This document shows, one piece after another, positions 13,135 to 13,468 of a stretch of DNA of 13,468 nucleotides; positions within the stretch are counted from its first letter, which is position 1, and the number at the start of each line of letters is the position of its first letter. The DNA is from an uncultured Campylobacteraceae bacterium (lineage in GTDB: Bacteria; Campylobacterota; Campylobacteria; Campylobacterales; Arcobacteraceae), in assembly GCA_913057765.1 (NCBI GenBank), contig CAJXPH010000052.1:1-13468 (forward strand), read 5' to 3'. The translations under genes and the position numbers were made by a program. The notes beneath the pieces are model-generated. The model did not search any database. It was not told where the DNA came from and saw nothing but the letters and a program-made list of their open reading frames with translations.

Positions 13135-13185
13135 ATGGTGCTCACAATCGGAGTTGAACCGATAACCTCTTCCTTACCATGGAAT
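13135..13185 (+). repeat. Attachment-site core, right copy (within tRNA-Thr)
   Basis: Identical over 51 bases to 4848-4898. It covers the 3' part of the tRNA from the anticodon stem through CCA, plus one base outside. Confidence 0.93.
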
Positions 13186-13211
13186 TGCTCTACCGTTGGA
13201 GCTATGCAAGC
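13136..13211 (-). tRNA. tRNA-Thr (GGT)
   Basis: A 76-base cloverleaf with encoded CCA. The acceptor stem GCTTGCA/TGTGAGC has two G-T pairs; the D stem is GCTC/GAGC; the anticodon loop ATGGTAA gives anticodon GGT. The T arm is ATCGG-TTCAACT-CCGAT, the discriminator A. The anticodon stem ATTCC/GGAAG has an A-G mismatch at its outer pair (27-43). The 3' 50 bases lie in the attachment repeat, so they came from the element when it integrated. It reads Thr ACC/ACU codons and is the integration target. Confidence 0.92.
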
Positions 13212-13239
13212 AATAATATATAATAGTTATCTAAAGATA

Positions 13240-13362
13240 CTATCTTCTTATAGATGCATCATTATTCGCAATTACTTTTTTAGGAGTAGAAGATCTATTA
13301 TTAGAAAAATTAGAAGGTCTTGTAACAATTGGTTTTGTAATTTTTGGTAATTTAGCTTTCAT
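13240..13362 (-). CDS. Small basic protein upstream of tRNA-Thr, 40 aa
   Basis: The ATG at 13362 follows AAGGAA by 8-9 bases, and TATAAT lies just ahead of that at 13382-13387. The product MKAKLPKITKPIVTRPSNFS continues to a TAG at 13240-13242, with 10 Lys/Arg in 40 residues and several Pro and Ser. It ends 28 bases before the tRNA on the same strand, so the two are probably co-transcribed. The good ribosome site and promoter argue for a real gene. No family recognised; a ribosome- or nucleic-acid-binding peptide is conceivable. Confidence 0.5.
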   Translation of the reverse strand: MKAKLPKITKPIVTRPSNFSNNRSSTPKKVIANNDASIRR

Positions 13363-13381
13363 TTATTATGTTTCCTTAATG

Positions 13382-13387
13382 ATTATA
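13382..13387 (-). promoter_or_regulatory. Minus-strand -10 box for the small ORF and tRNA-Thr
   Basis: TATAAT preceded by G, 19 bases before the small ORF start. A TTGAAA lies upstream at a long 20-base spacing, so the -35 is uncertain, as is common in Campylobacterota. Confidence 0.45.
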
Positions 13388-13415
13388 CTTTTTTAGTAAA
13401 GCCTGAATTTCAAGC

Positions 13416-13467
13416 AAAAAAAAAGCTCTTATCCAAGCTAACAGTAAAGTTAGGATAGATAAAAGCT
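13416..13467 (-). terminator. Rho-independent terminator of a gene beyond the right edge
   Basis: On the minus strand AGCTTTTATC (13458-13467) pairs with GATAAGAGCT (13424-13433) in a 10-bp stem with one G-T. An inner CTAAC/GTTAG hairpin is within the loop, and nine T follow at 13416-13424. It ends a minus-strand gene lying outside the window, separating it from the small ORF and tRNA-Thr unit. Confidence 0.8.
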
Positions 13468-13468
13468 A

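Larger units (their letters stand above)
4848..13185. mobile_element. Integrated element of about 8.29 kb in tRNA-Thr(GGT)
   Basis: Two identical 51-bp direct repeats, 4848-4898 and 13135-13185, bound the region; the offset is 8287 bases. The right repeat is the 3' half of an intact tRNA-Thr, with a tyrosine integrase gene just inside it reading away from the tRNA. The left repeat is a detached tRNA 3' half next to yihY. This is the classic product of site-specific integration into a tRNA 3' end, with the tRNA restored by the element. The cargo is gene-poor and includes KilA-N, a phage polymerase fragment, a winged-helix protein, a serine recombinase, membrane proteins and broken genes. No capsid, portal, terminase or conjugation gene is visible, so it cannot be an autonomous phage or ICE as it stands. 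Confidence 0.9.

Noticed and set aside
4848..13185. CRISPR array or toxin-antitoxin locus in the island
   Set aside because: The repeats are few, irregularly spaced and without spacers of constant length. No pair of small genes has a recognisable toxin or antitoxin.
13135..13350. + strand open frame over tRNA-Thr and the small ORF
   Set aside because: It is the antisense of a tRNA and of a small gene that has its own ribosome site.

Overview
The window looks like low-GC Campylobacterota DNA, most likely an Arcobacter-type genome. The evidence is the AT-rich codon use, AAGGA-type ribosome sites, and a cmoA - bcp - PgbA-domain - glcD - yihY run. The glcD-yihY pairing matches my memory of Campylobacter jejuni (Cj1213c/Cj1212c). 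No database was searched. The first 33 bases are not biological: they are the Illumina Nextera transposase adapter, ending in the 19-bp mosaic end, so this is the raw edge of an assembled contig.

Layout. 34-195: a decayed C-terminal scrap of a tyrosine recombinase, broken by a frameshift and missing its catalytic Arg and His. 252-4795: five tightly packed host genes on the + strand. They encode a tRNA wobble-modification enzyme (cmoA), a thiol peroxidase (bcp/prxQ), an exported protein with a plasminogen-binding N-terminal domain, a GlcD-type FAD oxidase and a YihY-family membrane protein. 13136-13211 (- strand): an intact tRNA-Thr(GGT), preceded by a small basic ORF and by the terminator of a gene beyond the window.

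Between yihY and the tRNA lies an integrated mobile element of about 8.29 kb. It is bounded by a 51-bp perfect direct repeat, 4848-4898 and 13135-13185. The right copy is the 3' half of the working tRNA-Thr; the left copy is the displaced host 3' half. A tyrosine integrase lies just inside the tRNA end and is transcribed away from it. Copies of GTGTATCAGTTT near both ends look like integrase arm sites.

The element's interior is gene-sparse and mosaic. It holds a KilA-N protein preceded by the last 58 codons of a T7-like phage DNA polymerase, a lipoprotein plus membrane protein pair, and a possible C-terminal fragment of a phage protein. It also holds a membrane protein with an extracytoplasmic beta-type tail, a winged-helix protein, a second (serine) recombinase and a small membrane protein. 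Two further genes are broken, one by an in-frame amber codon and one by a frameshift. I read it as a decaying phage-derived island or satellite carrying membrane-protein cargo.

The most unusual signals are non-coding. A short repeat family (core AGAGGAGCT, often with an upstream TTAAGGG hairpin) occurs in several intergenic gaps of the element and was not noticed in the host segments. Two 88-bp near-identical copies flank the first cargo block. A three-hairpin cluster at 7219-7310 shares its loop sequence with the repeat hairpins. A 17-bp repeat sits on the stop codons of two cargo genes. Together these suggest cassette-like assembly, perhaps involving the serine recombinase, but that is inference.
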